Source of the DNA: an uncultured Alphaproteobacteria bacterium
GTDB taxonomy: Bacteria > Pseudomonadota > Alphaproteobacteria > RF32 > CAG-239
Length of the DNA stretch: 39,792 nucleotides
Direction: 5' to 3'
Assembly: GCA_944391465.1 (NCBI GenBank)
Contig: CALXTS010000017.1
Location: forward strand, 1 to 39,792
This document shows, one piece after another, positions 17,595 to 25,396 of this stretch; within the stretch, counting starts at the first letter, position 1; each line of letters starts with the position of its first letter. The translations under genes and the position numbers were made by a program. The notes under the pieces were generated by a model. The model worked only from the letters and a program-made list of their open reading frames with translations, did not search any database and was not told where the DNA came from.

Positions 17595-18490
17595 AAATCC
17601 GCCAACGGATGATTTTGTTGCACGGTTTCAATTAATTTATCTGAAAGAATATGCGTATAAATTTCTGTTGTTGCAATATCTTCATGCCCCAACATCTTCT
17701 GAACAGAACGTAAATCAGCACCGTTATTTAATAAATGCGTCGCAAACGAATGCCTTAAAACATGAGGAGATACCTTTTTTACATCGATTCCGATTTCAAT
17801 TGCCATTTTTTTCAAATACTTAAAAAAAGCATCACGCGTAATATGCCCGTTTTTTGCTCGTTTTGAAGGAAACAACCAAATAGACTTTCGCCCGCGAATA
17901 AATACATCTCTAAAACCCAAATAAGCTCTTATTTTTTCAACAACTTTATCGGCTATCGGAACAAATCTCTCTTTGCTTCCTTTCCCACGAACCAAAATCT
18001 GCAAATTATCAAAATCAATACAATTTTCAGGTAGGCCAACCAATTCCGATACTCTCAAACCACAAGCATACATTAATTCCAACATCACCGCCAAACGAGC
18101 ATGAGAAAAATCCTCATAGCTTTCTGCAGCCTGAATTAATTCTGACATTTCTTGTTTTGTTAAAAATTTAGGTAAAGGTTTCTGCTGTTTTGGTGCGATA
18201 ATTTCAGCCATCGGATTGATTTTAATTTCTTTTTCAGAGTACAAAAACTTAAAATAATCTCGCAATACCGAAATTTTGCGCGCAACCGACTTTGCGGCAT
18301 ATCCTTTCTTATTAAGAAACTGGATATAAGTAACAATATCTTCATCTTTCACACTCGACAAAGACGTTACCGCCAAAAAAGTTTCAAATTGCAATAAATC
18401 CCGACGATAAGCATCAATTGTATTAACCGAGGCTCCGATTTCCGCAGCCATCATATTTAAAAAATTTTCAATTGTGCTTTTTCCGGACAT
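17585..18490 (-). CDS. xerD: XerD tyrosine recombinase
   Basis: Site-specific recombinase that, with XerC, resolves chromosome dimers at dif under FtsK control. An N-terminal SAM-like core-binding domain (about residues 5-90, TIDAYRRDLLQFETFL) precedes the catalytic domain. The catalytic residues are visible from the ATG start: Arg146 (ACGLRVSEL), Lys170 (GKGSKERFVP), His243 and Arg246 (HVLRHSFATHLL), His269 (LGHEDI) and Tyr278 (TEIYTHI). I chose the ATG at 18490 (301 residues) over a TTG two codons earlier. XerD rather than XerC is chosen because of its position opposite aroK, which is conserved in alphaproteobacteria. It probably shares a transcript with the small gene upstream. Confidence 0.9.
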   Translation of the reverse strand: MSGKSTIENFLNMMAAEIGASVNTIDAYRRDLLQFETFLAVTSLSSVKDEDIVTYIQFLNKKGYAAKSVARKISVLRDYFKFLYSEKEIKINPMAEIIAPKQQKPLPKFLTKQEMSELIQAAESYEDFSHARLAVMLELMYACGLRVSELVGLPENCIDFDNLQILVRGKGSKERFVPIADKVVEKIRAYLGFRDVFIRGRKSIWLFPSKRAKNGHITRDAFFKYLKKMAIEIGIDVKKVSPHVLRHSFATHLLNNGADLRSVQKMLGHEDIATTEIYTHILSDKLIETVQQNHPLADLKK

Positions 18491-18505
18491 ATCCAATCAC
18501 AACAG

Positions 18506-18643
18506 CTATTTAGCCTCAAAAGGAATATTCTGTTCAACATGTTCCACCGATACGGGAACCTCCAAAACAACAACAAAAGCAACCGCAGCAATAAAAGCGG
18601 CAATCATAATATACCAACCCCAATTAAACTTTTTATGTCTCAT
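18506..18643 (-). CDS. Small single-pass membrane protein, 45 residues
   Basis: A short open frame starting at an ATG at 18643 and ending in TAG at 18506. GAGGT lies 9 bases before the ATG. The protein begins MRHKKFNWGWY, has one hydrophobic segment (about residues 10-27, rich in Ile, Ala, Val) and ends in a short acidic tail VEHVEQNIPFEAK. By the positive-inside pattern, the N-terminus is cytoplasmic. It ends 15 bases before xerD on the same strand and faces aroK. I recognise no family. Position, ribosome site and membrane-like composition make it a credible gene. An in-frame ATG at 18658 would add five residues but overlaps the ribosome site. Confidence 0.65.
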   Translation of the reverse strand: MRHKKFNWGWYIMIAAFIAAVAFVVVLEVPVSVEHVEQNIPFEAK

Positions 18644-18702
18644 TATCAAATACCTCATAAAAAAATATTGCGAAAAACAGTCTTTAGGCTATATATTTAA
18701 CA

Positions 18703-18708
18703 TATAAT
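18703..18708 (+). promoter_or_regulatory. Candidate -10 box for aroK
   Basis: A perfect TATAAT lies 38 bases before the aroK ATG in the divergent gap. No good -35 box stands 16-18 bases upstream (TCTTTA or TTTAGG only), so it is a weak call in AT-rich DNA. Confidence 0.35.
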
Positions 18709-18746
18709 ATTGAATGATAAATTAAAATTACAATAAATAAACCGGA

Positions 18747-19280
18747 ATGACAAACAATATAAACAAAATAATTCTTCTTGTCGGTCTTATGGGCAGCGGA
18801 AAAACCAGTGTAGGCAAACGCCTTGCCCGCAAATTAAATCTCCCGTTTGTTGACGGAGATCAGGAGGTTGAAAAGGCTTCCGGATTATCTCTGATAGATT
18901 TACTCAAATGTTTCGGTGTTGAAGAATACCGCGCCGGAGAAGCCCGAGTTATGAAACGTTTGCTACAAGGCGAACCATGCATCTTAGCCTCCGGAGGCGG
19001 CTCTTTTGTTGCTGAAAGCACCCGAAAACTTGCCAAAGAAAAAGCCATCACCATCTGGTTGAAAGCAGATATCGATGTGCTTTACCATCGCACCGCCGGA
19101 AGAAAACATCGCCCGTTTTTAAAAGGAAGCGATGATGAACTCAAAAACAAACTCGAAAAATATATCCATGATGAATACCCCTACTATTCTGAGGCCGACA
19201 TTATTGTTGAAACCAAAGAAGAACAAGTTGATATAACCGTAAACAGGGTCATTGATGCGATTAACAACTTTTTAAAATAA
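18747..19280 (+). CDS. aroK: Shikimate kinase
   Basis: Phosphorylates shikimate at the 3-hydroxyl with ATP, the fifth step to chorismate. The P-loop GLMGSGKTSVGKRLA (residues 13-27) is followed by VDGDQEVE with the substrate-binding aspartate. Then come EEYRAGEARV, ILASGGGSFV and the lid segment RTAGRKHRPFLKG. 177 residues is normal. aroB, the usual downstream partner in this group, is absent, and the CNNM transporter gene follows after 11 bases instead. Confidence 0.93.
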   Translation: MTNNINKIILLVGLMGSGKTSVGKRLARKLNLPFVDGDQEVEKASGLSLIDLLKCFGVEEYRAGEARVMKRLLQGEPCILASGGGSFVAESTRKLAKEKAITIWLKADIDVLYHRTAGRKHRPFLKGSDDELKNKLEKYIHDEYPYYSEADIIVETKEEQVDITVNRVIDAINNFLK

Positions 19281-19291
19281 AGGTCTAAACC

Positions 19292-20584
19292 ATGCTTATA
19301 TCCGCTATAGCCGTACTCATATTTCTTTTTCTCTCTGCTTTTTTCTCCGGTTCGGAAACAGCTCTGACCGGTGCTTCACAAGGTTATATGATTGACAAAG
19401 AAAAAAACGAACACAACTCTAAAGCAAAAATCATCAACAAACTCTTCAAACACCGCGATAAACTAATTATCACAACTTTGCTTGGCTCAAATTTATTCAA
19501 TACTTTGGCAACCTCACTGGCAACAAGCGTCCTCATCTCCCTTTTTGGAAAAGAGGGTGTAGCTTATGCCACCATCATTATGACTTTTTTAGTTTTAATT
19601 TATACAGACATGCTTCCCAAAAGCTACTCTGTAAAGCACGCCAACACCGTTGCTTTGCATGTTGCTCCGGCCGTACGTTTCTGGGTAGTATTGTTTTCTC
19701 CCGTAACCTATGTTTTACAAAAAATCGTACATATAACATTCCGACTGTTTAAACTTCAATACAATAACAATAACAGCGAAGAATCCGCCATTTCTGAGAT
19801 TCGCGGCGCCATTTATATGTATGACGGAGAACAAATTAAAGAAGAAAGAGAAATGCTGAAAAGCATCCTCGACTTAGATGAAATTACCGTTTATGACGTC
19901 ATGAATCATCGTAAAAACTTATTCTCTATCAATATAGACACGCCGGTTGAAAAAATTCTGGCCAAAGTAAAAAACTGCCCGTTTTCCAGAATTCCACTTT
20001 ATAAAGACAAACCCGAAAACATTGTCGGAATAATAAGAGTAAAAAGTCTATTCAAAGCGGCTATTGAAAAAAAAGGTAATTATAAAGAAATAAAAATTGA
20101 AGAAATCATGACCAAACCATGGTTCATTCCAGACACAACAACATTAAAACAACAACTTCAACTTTTCCGCTCCAGAAGAGAGCATTTTGCGGTTGTTGTT
20201 GATGAATATGGTGATTTACAAGGAATTGTGACTCTGGAAGACATTTTGGAAGAAATTGTCGGAGAAATTAACGATGAAAGTGATATTTCCAGTATTGACA
20301 TCATGGGAATAAAAAAAGTCGGAGAAAAGACTTATCTGATTGATGGACAAGTTCCGCTCAGAGATCTTAATCGCAAATTTAATTGGGACCTGAATGATGA
20401 AAACGCCGTAACGCTTGCCGGCTATTTACTTGAAATGACTCGTTCTATCCCTGAACAAGGACAAAAATTTGTTTTCAATAACCTGCAATTTGAAATTATC
20501 AAGCGCAACAAAAACCAAATCAGCCAAATTAAAATCAGCGAATTGGAAGAAGAACATCTAATTGTTTCCCCAAATCAAGCATAA
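19292..20584 (+). CDS. CNNM/CorB-type transporter with CBS and CorC_HlyC domains
   Basis: Membrane protein of the CNNM/CorB family, linked to Mg2+ (and Co2+) efflux. An N-terminal DUF21 membrane domain (about residues 1-150) begins LISAIAVLIFLFLSAFFSGSE, with the conserved FSGSETALTGAS, and contains MLPKSYSVK. A CBS pair follows (about 195-330, VMNHRKNLFSI and VVVDEYGDLQGIVTLEDILE), then a CorC_HlyC domain (about 345-425). 430 residues is typical. It lies right after aroK, as in many alphaproteobacteria but without aroB. The last 50 bases overlap the 3' end of the opposing gene. The ion cannot be told from sequence. Confidence 0.87.
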   Translation: MLISAIAVLIFLFLSAFFSGSETALTGASQGYMIDKEKNEHNSKAKIINKLFKHRDKLIITTLLGSNLFNTLATSLATSVLISLFGKEGVAYATIIMTFLVLIYTDMLPKSYSVKHANTVALHVAPAVRFWVVLFSPVTYVLQKIVHITFRLFKLQYNNNNSEESAISEIRGAIYMYDGEQIKEEREMLKSILDLDEITVYDVMNHRKNLFSINIDTPVEKILAKVKNCPFSRIPLYKDKPENIVGIIRVKSLFKAAIEKKGNYKEIKIEEIMTKPWFIPDTTTLKQQLQLFRSRREHFAVVVDEYGDLQGIVTLEDILEEIVGEINDESDISSIDIMGIKKVGEKTYLIDGQVPLRDLNRKFNWDLNDENAVTLAGYLLEMTRSIPEQGQKFVFNNLQFEIIKRNKNQISQIKISELEEEHLIVSPNQA

Positions 20585-21173
20585 AAGGAATAGTCCTTTT
20601 ACAAACATTATCGGGAAATTTTTGAAAGTCGCGCATATCCAAACGCCATTCAAGTTGCAAAATCAGCGGCAAATCATGAATATCTTGCAATTTGCGCGTA
20701 AGTCCGTTTGCACCTCGATAATCAGGATGATTAACGACCATTTTAATCTTATATTTTTCAGCCAAAAATTTAATAAGATTAATCTCTTTATCATAAGCTG
20801 AAGCACAAAATTTTCCGGTACCAACCGCCAATTCGAAAGGCTTGTCTTGAGCAATTCCATGAATATCTAAAAAGAAATGTCTTTCCAGAGCTTTTTCAAC
20901 AATAAAATCTTCTATTTTCACTTTTTGAGCAACAAACTTTTGCCGAATAAGTGATGAAACATTTAAGGTTTCCGCTAAATATTCGGTTATGGCACCGGTA
21001 TATAAATCAGATTTTTTAACAGATTGTTTAGCCCATGTCTGCGTAGCATGCGGAGCACTTAAAATAAGGTTGGAGTTACGATTATTAAAAACAAAAATAT
21101 CCTCACAATCTATCTGTCCTCGACCAAAATTATCCTGATACTTAAAATTAAAATTTTTAAGCGCTTCCAACAT
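20535..21173 (-). CDS. N-formylglutamate amidohydrolase-like protein
   Basis: A 212-residue protein resembling the N-formylglutamate amidohydrolase superfamily of zinc-dependent hydrolases. Supporting segments are LILSAPHATQTW, the central FFLDIHGIAQD and the later NHPDYRGANGLTRKLQD with LILQLEWRLD. In the family, His and Asp residues in such segments bind metal and substrate. No histidine-degradation genes are near, so formylglutamate itself may not be the substrate. Third gene of a minus-strand cluster: the ATG at 21173 is 8 bases past the sugar kinase stop, with AAGG upstream. Its 3' end overlaps the CNNM gene tail to tail by 50 bases. Confidence 0.65.
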   Translation of the reverse strand: MLEALKNFNFKYQDNFGRGQIDCEDIFVFNNRNSNLILSAPHATQTWAKQSVKKSDLYTGAITEYLAETLNVSSLIRQKFVAQKVKIEDFIVEKALERHFFLDIHGIAQDKPFELAVGTGKFCASAYDKEINLIKFLAEKYKIKMVVNHPDYRGANGLTRKLQDIHDLPLILQLEWRLDMRDFQKFPDNVCKRTIPFMLDLGKQLDVLLPIR

Positions 21174-21181
21174 TTTCAGCC

Positions 21182-22573
21182 TTAAAGAGAACCAACTAAA
21201 GAAACCGATGAAATTGTATCCCCCATACCCACCAATGTCTTTGGTTTTTCAACTAAAATCGTCGGAACAGCAATAACTTTATAGCCCTCATAATCGCAAA
21301 TTCCCTCATCCAAGAGCTGGCGAGATTTAAGATAATGACTCAAAGACTGAAGCTCTTTAAGCCCGACATCGCTGGCATTTTTTCCTTTTGCCCACAAAAG
21401 ATTATTCTCGTCATTAATATGCCCCGTTCCGGCTTTAGCGGCAGCAATCATCGCGGCCAAGCACATACCGGCGCGAGTTTTTTCAGGAGTAATTTTAAAA
21501 TTGCTGTCTTGAATAGTTAAATAAAGCCCAAACATATGCATCTGGATTCTTCTGCAAGCCGTTTTTTGCTTAATTTTAGAAACAGCCTCAAACAAATTTA
21601 CGGCACTAACTTCCGCCTCACAAATATCAGCTAAACTTTTTTCGCCGATAACCTGCAAAACTTCAATCGTTTCTCTTTCATTAAGCCCTAAGGAATCAAC
21701 TTTTGAAGCTATCTTATCAACAATAGCTTTCCGAACCGTCTCATCTTGAGTCGAGGCGACTTCCAAATGAACAATAGCCCCGTTTTTGCGCCATTTTTCA
21801 ATAATCGGAACCGTCTTTTCAACTAAAGAAACACCGTTTTTTTCAGCCGTAAGAGCATGATATCCGGATAAAACCACCGCTTCAGCTTTAGCATTATCCA
21901 TATAAGAAATAAAATTCTTATCAATTATCAACTGAGAATTCACCGGATCATAGGTTGCAATAAAACGATTCGCTTTAGGACAAACAATCCGATACCCATC
22001 AAAATCAAATTCATCATCTTTGTCAAATTCAATAATCCAATGGATTAAAGGAATATCATTTGAACGATTAATTTGATAAGCCGGTGTCATATTTCCGTTC
22101 ATATCAAAAGAAAATAAATTTTCTCTCTTCAAGAAAAGATCTGCTTGCTTTTGAGGAAGAGAACCACAATGATTAATAACCTTTTGAACCCCGCAAACAG
22201 ACAAAGCGTTTGCAACAATTCCGCCTTGTCCACCCATTTGTAATCTGTCATAACCGATATTTTCCATAAGCCAATTATAAGCATTAATATCGTCAATTAG
22301 CCACTCTTCTGCAATTCCTTTGCTAAAACATCTAAAAGCACCTTTAACAACATCTTGAGGTGTATGAATGGCATAATCGGAAATATCATTAAGACTTTCC
22401 CAATCAAGATTTTCTTTTTTCGCCAATGAGGCTAATTTTTTACCGCTTATTTTTATAACAGCATCAATATTAGTATTAAAAGCAGTCACAACACTTTTAA
22501 CATTTTTTATTCCGGCAAGCGTATTTTCAACTTCACCGTATTTTTCAGCCCAAAGTTTTTTAGCCTCATTCAT
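21182..22573 (-). CDS. ADP-dependent glucokinase/phosphofructokinase family protein
   Basis: Ribokinase-fold sugar kinase of the family that uses ADP rather than ATP to phosphorylate glucose or fructose 6-phosphate. Family landmarks are NTNIDAV (residues 33-39), MGGQGGIVANALS (113-125), the beta-strand HWIIEFD (178-184), VVLSGYHAL (233-241) and the C-terminal catalytic GMGDTISS with Asp452. 463 residues matches the archaeal and animal enzymes. GGAG lies 9 bases before the ATG. It is the middle gene between the mitofilin-like and amidohydrolase-like genes, with gaps of 15 and 8 bases. This family is best known from archaea and animals, so its presence here is notable. Glucose or fructose 6-phosphate as substrate, and ADP use, are untested here. 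Confidence 0.82.
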   Translation of the reverse strand: MNEAKKLWAEKYGEVENTLAGIKNVKSVVTAFNTNIDAVIKISGKKLASLAKKENLDWESLNDISDYAIHTPQDVVKGAFRCFSKGIAEEWLIDDINAYNWLMENIGYDRLQMGGQGGIVANALSVCGVQKVINHCGSLPQKQADLFLKRENLFSFDMNGNMTPAYQINRSNDIPLIHWIIEFDKDDEFDFDGYRIVCPKANRFIATYDPVNSQLIIDKNFISYMDNAKAEAVVLSGYHALTAEKNGVSLVEKTVPIIEKWRKNGAIVHLEVASTQDETVRKAIVDKIASKVDSLGLNERETIEVLQVIGEKSLADICEAEVSAVNLFEAVSKIKQKTACRRIQMHMFGLYLTIQDSNFKITPEKTRAGMCLAAMIAAAKAGTGHINDENNLLWAKGKNASDVGLKELQSLSHYLKSRQLLDEGICDYEGYKVIAVPTILVEKPKTLVGMGDTISSVSLVGSL

Positions 22574-22588
22574 TACCGCATCTCCGTC

Positions 22589-23572
22589 CTAATTATTTTT
22601 CTTTAAAAACTTAACTTTCATAATCGCCAAAGATGCCGCTGAAATTCTATTAATCGCCGCATAAAATTTTTGATTTTCTTCGGCATTTTTCAGCCAATTT
22701 TTAAGCTGTTCGTTTTTCAAAAATTCTTGATTATCAGCTTTTTTCAATTCATTAATCGCCAAAGTTAAATTTCCGGAATCAACCGCTTTTTTCACAGCTT
22801 CTAAACTGGCATCAGCTTTAAATTTTGGAGCATCTTCATGCACTCTTTTAATTTGAACAAGCTCATTTAATTTTGAATTCAGACGGTCTTTCCACGTCTT
22901 TTCAAAAGTTGCTTTTTGCTCTTTTAATAAAGACTTATAAATAGAATTAAAATTCTGAACAAGTTTATTTTCCGGAACAATTCCTGAAGAAGCATATTCG
23001 GAAATAAGAGCCACGGAATCCTTAAATTTCGGAGTTTCCTTCGAAAGCTCTTGTAAAACATCTGCCTCATACTCAAAACTTCCGCCTCTTTCTGCGCTAT
23101 CCTTAACCAACATAGCCGCGGTTAGAATCAACGCACTGTCATCTGATATTTTATTTAAAGCATCAAGTCTTTCTTCTGCCTTATCCATACGGGTTATGAC
23201 ACCCAAAATTGTTGCCACATCTGCTTTTGAATCAATAATATTCTGATTTAATTTTTCAATGTTTGAAATTTTTTCATCAACGTAAGAAAAATCAAGTTGT
23301 TGTTGAGCTTGAGCCAAACGATTAAAACGTTGTTGCAAATCGGAAACCTGCATATTCAATTGATTAATTTGCTTTTGATAATCAACCTTCTCCCCCCATA
23401 AAGAGGTCATAAAATCAACACCTTTCTGACGCAAGTTTGGATTCGTTGCAAATAAATAAACAAAACCGCAAACAACAATAAATAGAAACAGTTTTATTGC
23501 CGTTTTTTTTATTTTTTTAGATTTTTCCTGAGAAACTTGATTTGCAGATTCCGTATCAACTTTTTTAACCAT
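22589..23572 (-). CDS. Mitofilin-domain (COG4223-like) inner-membrane protein
   Basis: A 327-residue inner-membrane protein: a basic, cytoplasmic N-terminus (residues 1-25), one membrane helix (about 26-43, LFLFIVVCGFVYLFA), a coiled coil rich in Gln and Leu (about 65-120), and a helical C-terminal domain. ALILTAAMLVKDSAERGGSF and the later ASSGIVPENKLVQNF match the pattern of alphaproteobacterial mitofilin (Mic60-like) proteins. Those members shape intracytoplasmic or cristae-like membranes. In many alphaproteobacteria this gene follows hemC-hemD, divergent from tsaD. Here tsaD is present in the divergent position, but hemC and hemD are gone. AAGGA lies about 10 bases before the ATG. It heads the operon with the ADP-dependent kinase. 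Confidence 0.68.
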   Translation of the reverse strand: MVKKVDTESANQVSQEKSKKIKKTAIKLFLFIVVCGFVYLFATNPNLRQKGVDFMTSLWGEKVDYQKQINQLNMQVSDLQQRFNRLAQAQQQLDFSYVDEKISNIEKLNQNIIDSKADVATILGVITRMDKAEERLDALNKISDDSALILTAAMLVKDSAERGGSFEYEADVLQELSKETPKFKDSVALISEYASSGIVPENKLVQNFNSIYKSLLKEQKATFEKTWKDRLNSKLNELVQIKRVHEDAPKFKADASLEAVKKAVDSGNLTLAINELKKADNQEFLKNEQLKNWLKNAEENQKFYAAINRISAASLAIMKVKFLKKNN

Positions 23573-23602
23573 GAGGCATTTCCTTTTTCAACAAGTAAAT
23601 TC

Positions 23603-23633
23603 TTGGCATTAAACTTTTTATAGTGTATATAAT
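23603..23633 (+). promoter_or_regulatory. Promoter for tsaD-nth
   Basis: TTGGCA (23603-23608) is followed after 17 bases by TATATA (23626-23631), which overlaps TATAAT (23628-23633, spacing 19). It lies about 55 bases before the tsaD ATG in the divergent gap. A good vegetative promoter candidate. Confidence 0.5.
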
Positions 23634-23687
23634 ATAAAAAAAACTTCAACAAATTAAAATGAAACAGCAACAAAAACAGAGAAAATA

Positions 23688-24764
23688 ATGTACGTTCTTG
23701 GAATAGAAAGCAGTTGTGACGAAACCGCCGCGGCAATCGTCAGTGATAAAAAAGAAATTATCGGACAAGCGGTTTTAACACAATTAGAACACAAAATTTA
23801 CGGCGGCGTCGTTCCTGAAATTGCCGCAAGATCACATCTTGAACATATTGATGAAATTTTAGAAGAAACTTTTAAGCAGGCAAAAATCAAACCCTCACAA
23901 CTTGATGCAATAGCGGCCTCATCTGGTCCCGGATTAATCGGAGGCGTTGTAATTGGCGCAATGGCGGGAAAAGCCCTTGCTTTAGCTCTTAATAAACCGT
24001 TTATTGCCGTTAATCATTTAGAAGGTCATGCTTTAGCCGCAAGATTAACCGGAGATGTTTCTTACCCTTATTTACTATTGCTTGTCTCCGGAGGACATTG
24101 TCAAATTTTAATCGTTAAAGGTGTCGGAGAGTTTGAACGTTTGGGAACAACAATAGATGATGCTGCAGGAGAAGCCTTTGATAAAGTTGCCAAAATGCTC
24201 AATTTAGGTTACCCCGGCGGACCTATGATAGAAAAGATGGCTGAGCTTGGAGACGAAAATCGTTTTAGCTTACCCCGCCCGCTGATTGGCTCGGGAGATT
24301 GTAACTTATCTTTTTCAGGACTAAAAACAGCAGTCAGAAAAATCATTGAGACCTACGCTCCTGATGGAAAAATAGAGCATGCAATTATCCGAAAAAGAGA
24401 TATTGCGGATATTTGCGCCAGTTTTCAACTAGCGGCAACCGAATGTTTAATTCGTAAACTAAAAAAAGCTATCGGAATTTTTCGCGCCCGTTACCCGCAA
24501 GGTAAAGATATCGTTGTATCAGGAGGAGTTGCCGCTAATACATACTTACGCCGAAACCTTCAAGACCTTGCAGAAAAAGAAGGACTTTTATTCTCAGCTC
24601 CACCAATACAATACTGCACGGATAATGGAGTAATGATTGCCTGGGCCGGAATGGAACGAGCCTTAAAAGGCATGTATGATGATTTAGATTTTAAACCGAG
24701 ACCTCGTTGGCCTTTAGATACATCTGCGCCCAAAGCAGCCGGAGCCGGAGGAGTTAAAGCATGA
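23688..24764 (+). CDS. tsaD: TsaD, tRNA t6A37 threonylcarbamoyltransferase subunit
   Basis: Transfers threonylcarbamoyl from TC-AMP to A37 of ANN-decoding tRNAs, with TsaB and TsaE. The ASKHA fold begins VLGIESSCDETAAAIV. The metal-binding histidines are His110 and His114 in NHLEGH. Other markers are LLVSGGHCQI, DDAAGEAFDKVAKMLNLGYP, LSFSGLKTAV and VSGGVAANTYLR. The Ala/Gly-rich tail is short and unremarkable. 358 residues is typical. It overlaps nth by four bases (ATGA). Confidence 0.96.
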   Translation: MYVLGIESSCDETAAAIVSDKKEIIGQAVLTQLEHKIYGGVVPEIAARSHLEHIDEILEETFKQAKIKPSQLDAIAASSGPGLIGGVVIGAMAGKALALALNKPFIAVNHLEGHALAARLTGDVSYPYLLLLVSGGHCQILIVKGVGEFERLGTTIDDAAGEAFDKVAKMLNLGYPGGPMIEKMAELGDENRFSLPRPLIGSGDCNLSFSGLKTAVRKIIETYAPDGKIEHAIIRKRDIADICASFQLAATECLIRKLKKAIGIFRARYPQGKDIVVSGGVAANTYLRRNLQDLAEKEGLLFSAPPIQYCTDNGVMIAWAGMERALKGMYDDLDFKPRPRWPLDTSAPKAAGAGGVKA

Positions 24765-25393
24765 GACCTATAAAAGAAATCTGCGAAATTCTTGAAGTTT
24801 TCCGCTTACAAGACCCCGCTCCAAAAAGTGAATTAAATTATCATAATGCTTATACCTTACTGGTAGCCATTGTTTTATCAGCACAAAGCACGGATAAAGG
24901 CGTCAACAAAGCAACAGCCGAATTGTTTAAGATTGCTGACACTCCGCAAAAAATGCTGGATTTGGGAATTGATAAACTTAAAGAACACATTAAAACAATC
25001 GGGCTATATAATAATAAAGCTAAGAACATCATCGCACTCAGCCAAAAACTTGTTGATGAATGCGGAGGAGAAGTCCCCGATGACCGAGATATTTTAGAAA
25101 ACCTTCCCGGCGTCGGAAGAAAAACAACCAACGTTTTATTAAATGTTTGGTGGAAAAAACCGAGTGTTGCCGTAGATACCCACGTCCTTCGATTGGCAAA
25201 ACGACTAGAATTAAGTGATGGAACAACGCCTCTGTCCGTTGAAGAAGATTTAAACAAACTTCCCGATGAATACAAACTTTACGTTAATCATTGGTTGGTT
25301 CTCTTTGGCAGATACATATGCAAGGCTCAAAAACCGGACTGCAACAACTGTCCTATCACAAAATTTTGCCACAGCACAGACAAAAGAATTTAG
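24761..25393 (+). CDS. nth: Endonuclease III (DNA glycosylase/AP lyase)
   Basis: Base-excision repair glycosylase that removes oxidised pyrimidines and nicks the abasic site. The helix-hairpin-helix is LPGVGRKTTNVLLN with the catalytic lysine, followed by the catalytic aspartate in VDTHVLRLAKRL. The C-terminal [4Fe-4S] loop C-x6-C-x2-C-x5-C is complete (CKAQKPDCNNCPITKFC). 210 residues is normal. It is co-transcribed with tsaD and ends three bases from the convergent VTT gene, with no terminator in between. Confidence 0.95.
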   Translation: MRPIKEICEILEVFRLQDPAPKSELNYHNAYTLLVAIVLSAQSTDKGVNKATAELFKIADTPQKMLDLGIDKLKEHIKTIGLYNNKAKNIIALSQKLVDECGGEVPDDRDILENLPGVGRKTTNVLLNVWWKKPSVAVDTHVLRLAKRLELSDGTTPLSVEEDLNKLPDEYKLYVNHWLVLFGRYICKAQKPDCNNCPITKFCHSTDKRI

Positions 25394-25396
25394 AAT

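Noticed and set aside
24850..25275. A 141-residue minus-strand frame inside nth
   Set aside because: nth is complete with all catalytic and cluster residues; this is its mirror frame, rich in Ser, Thr and Leu, with no ribosome site.
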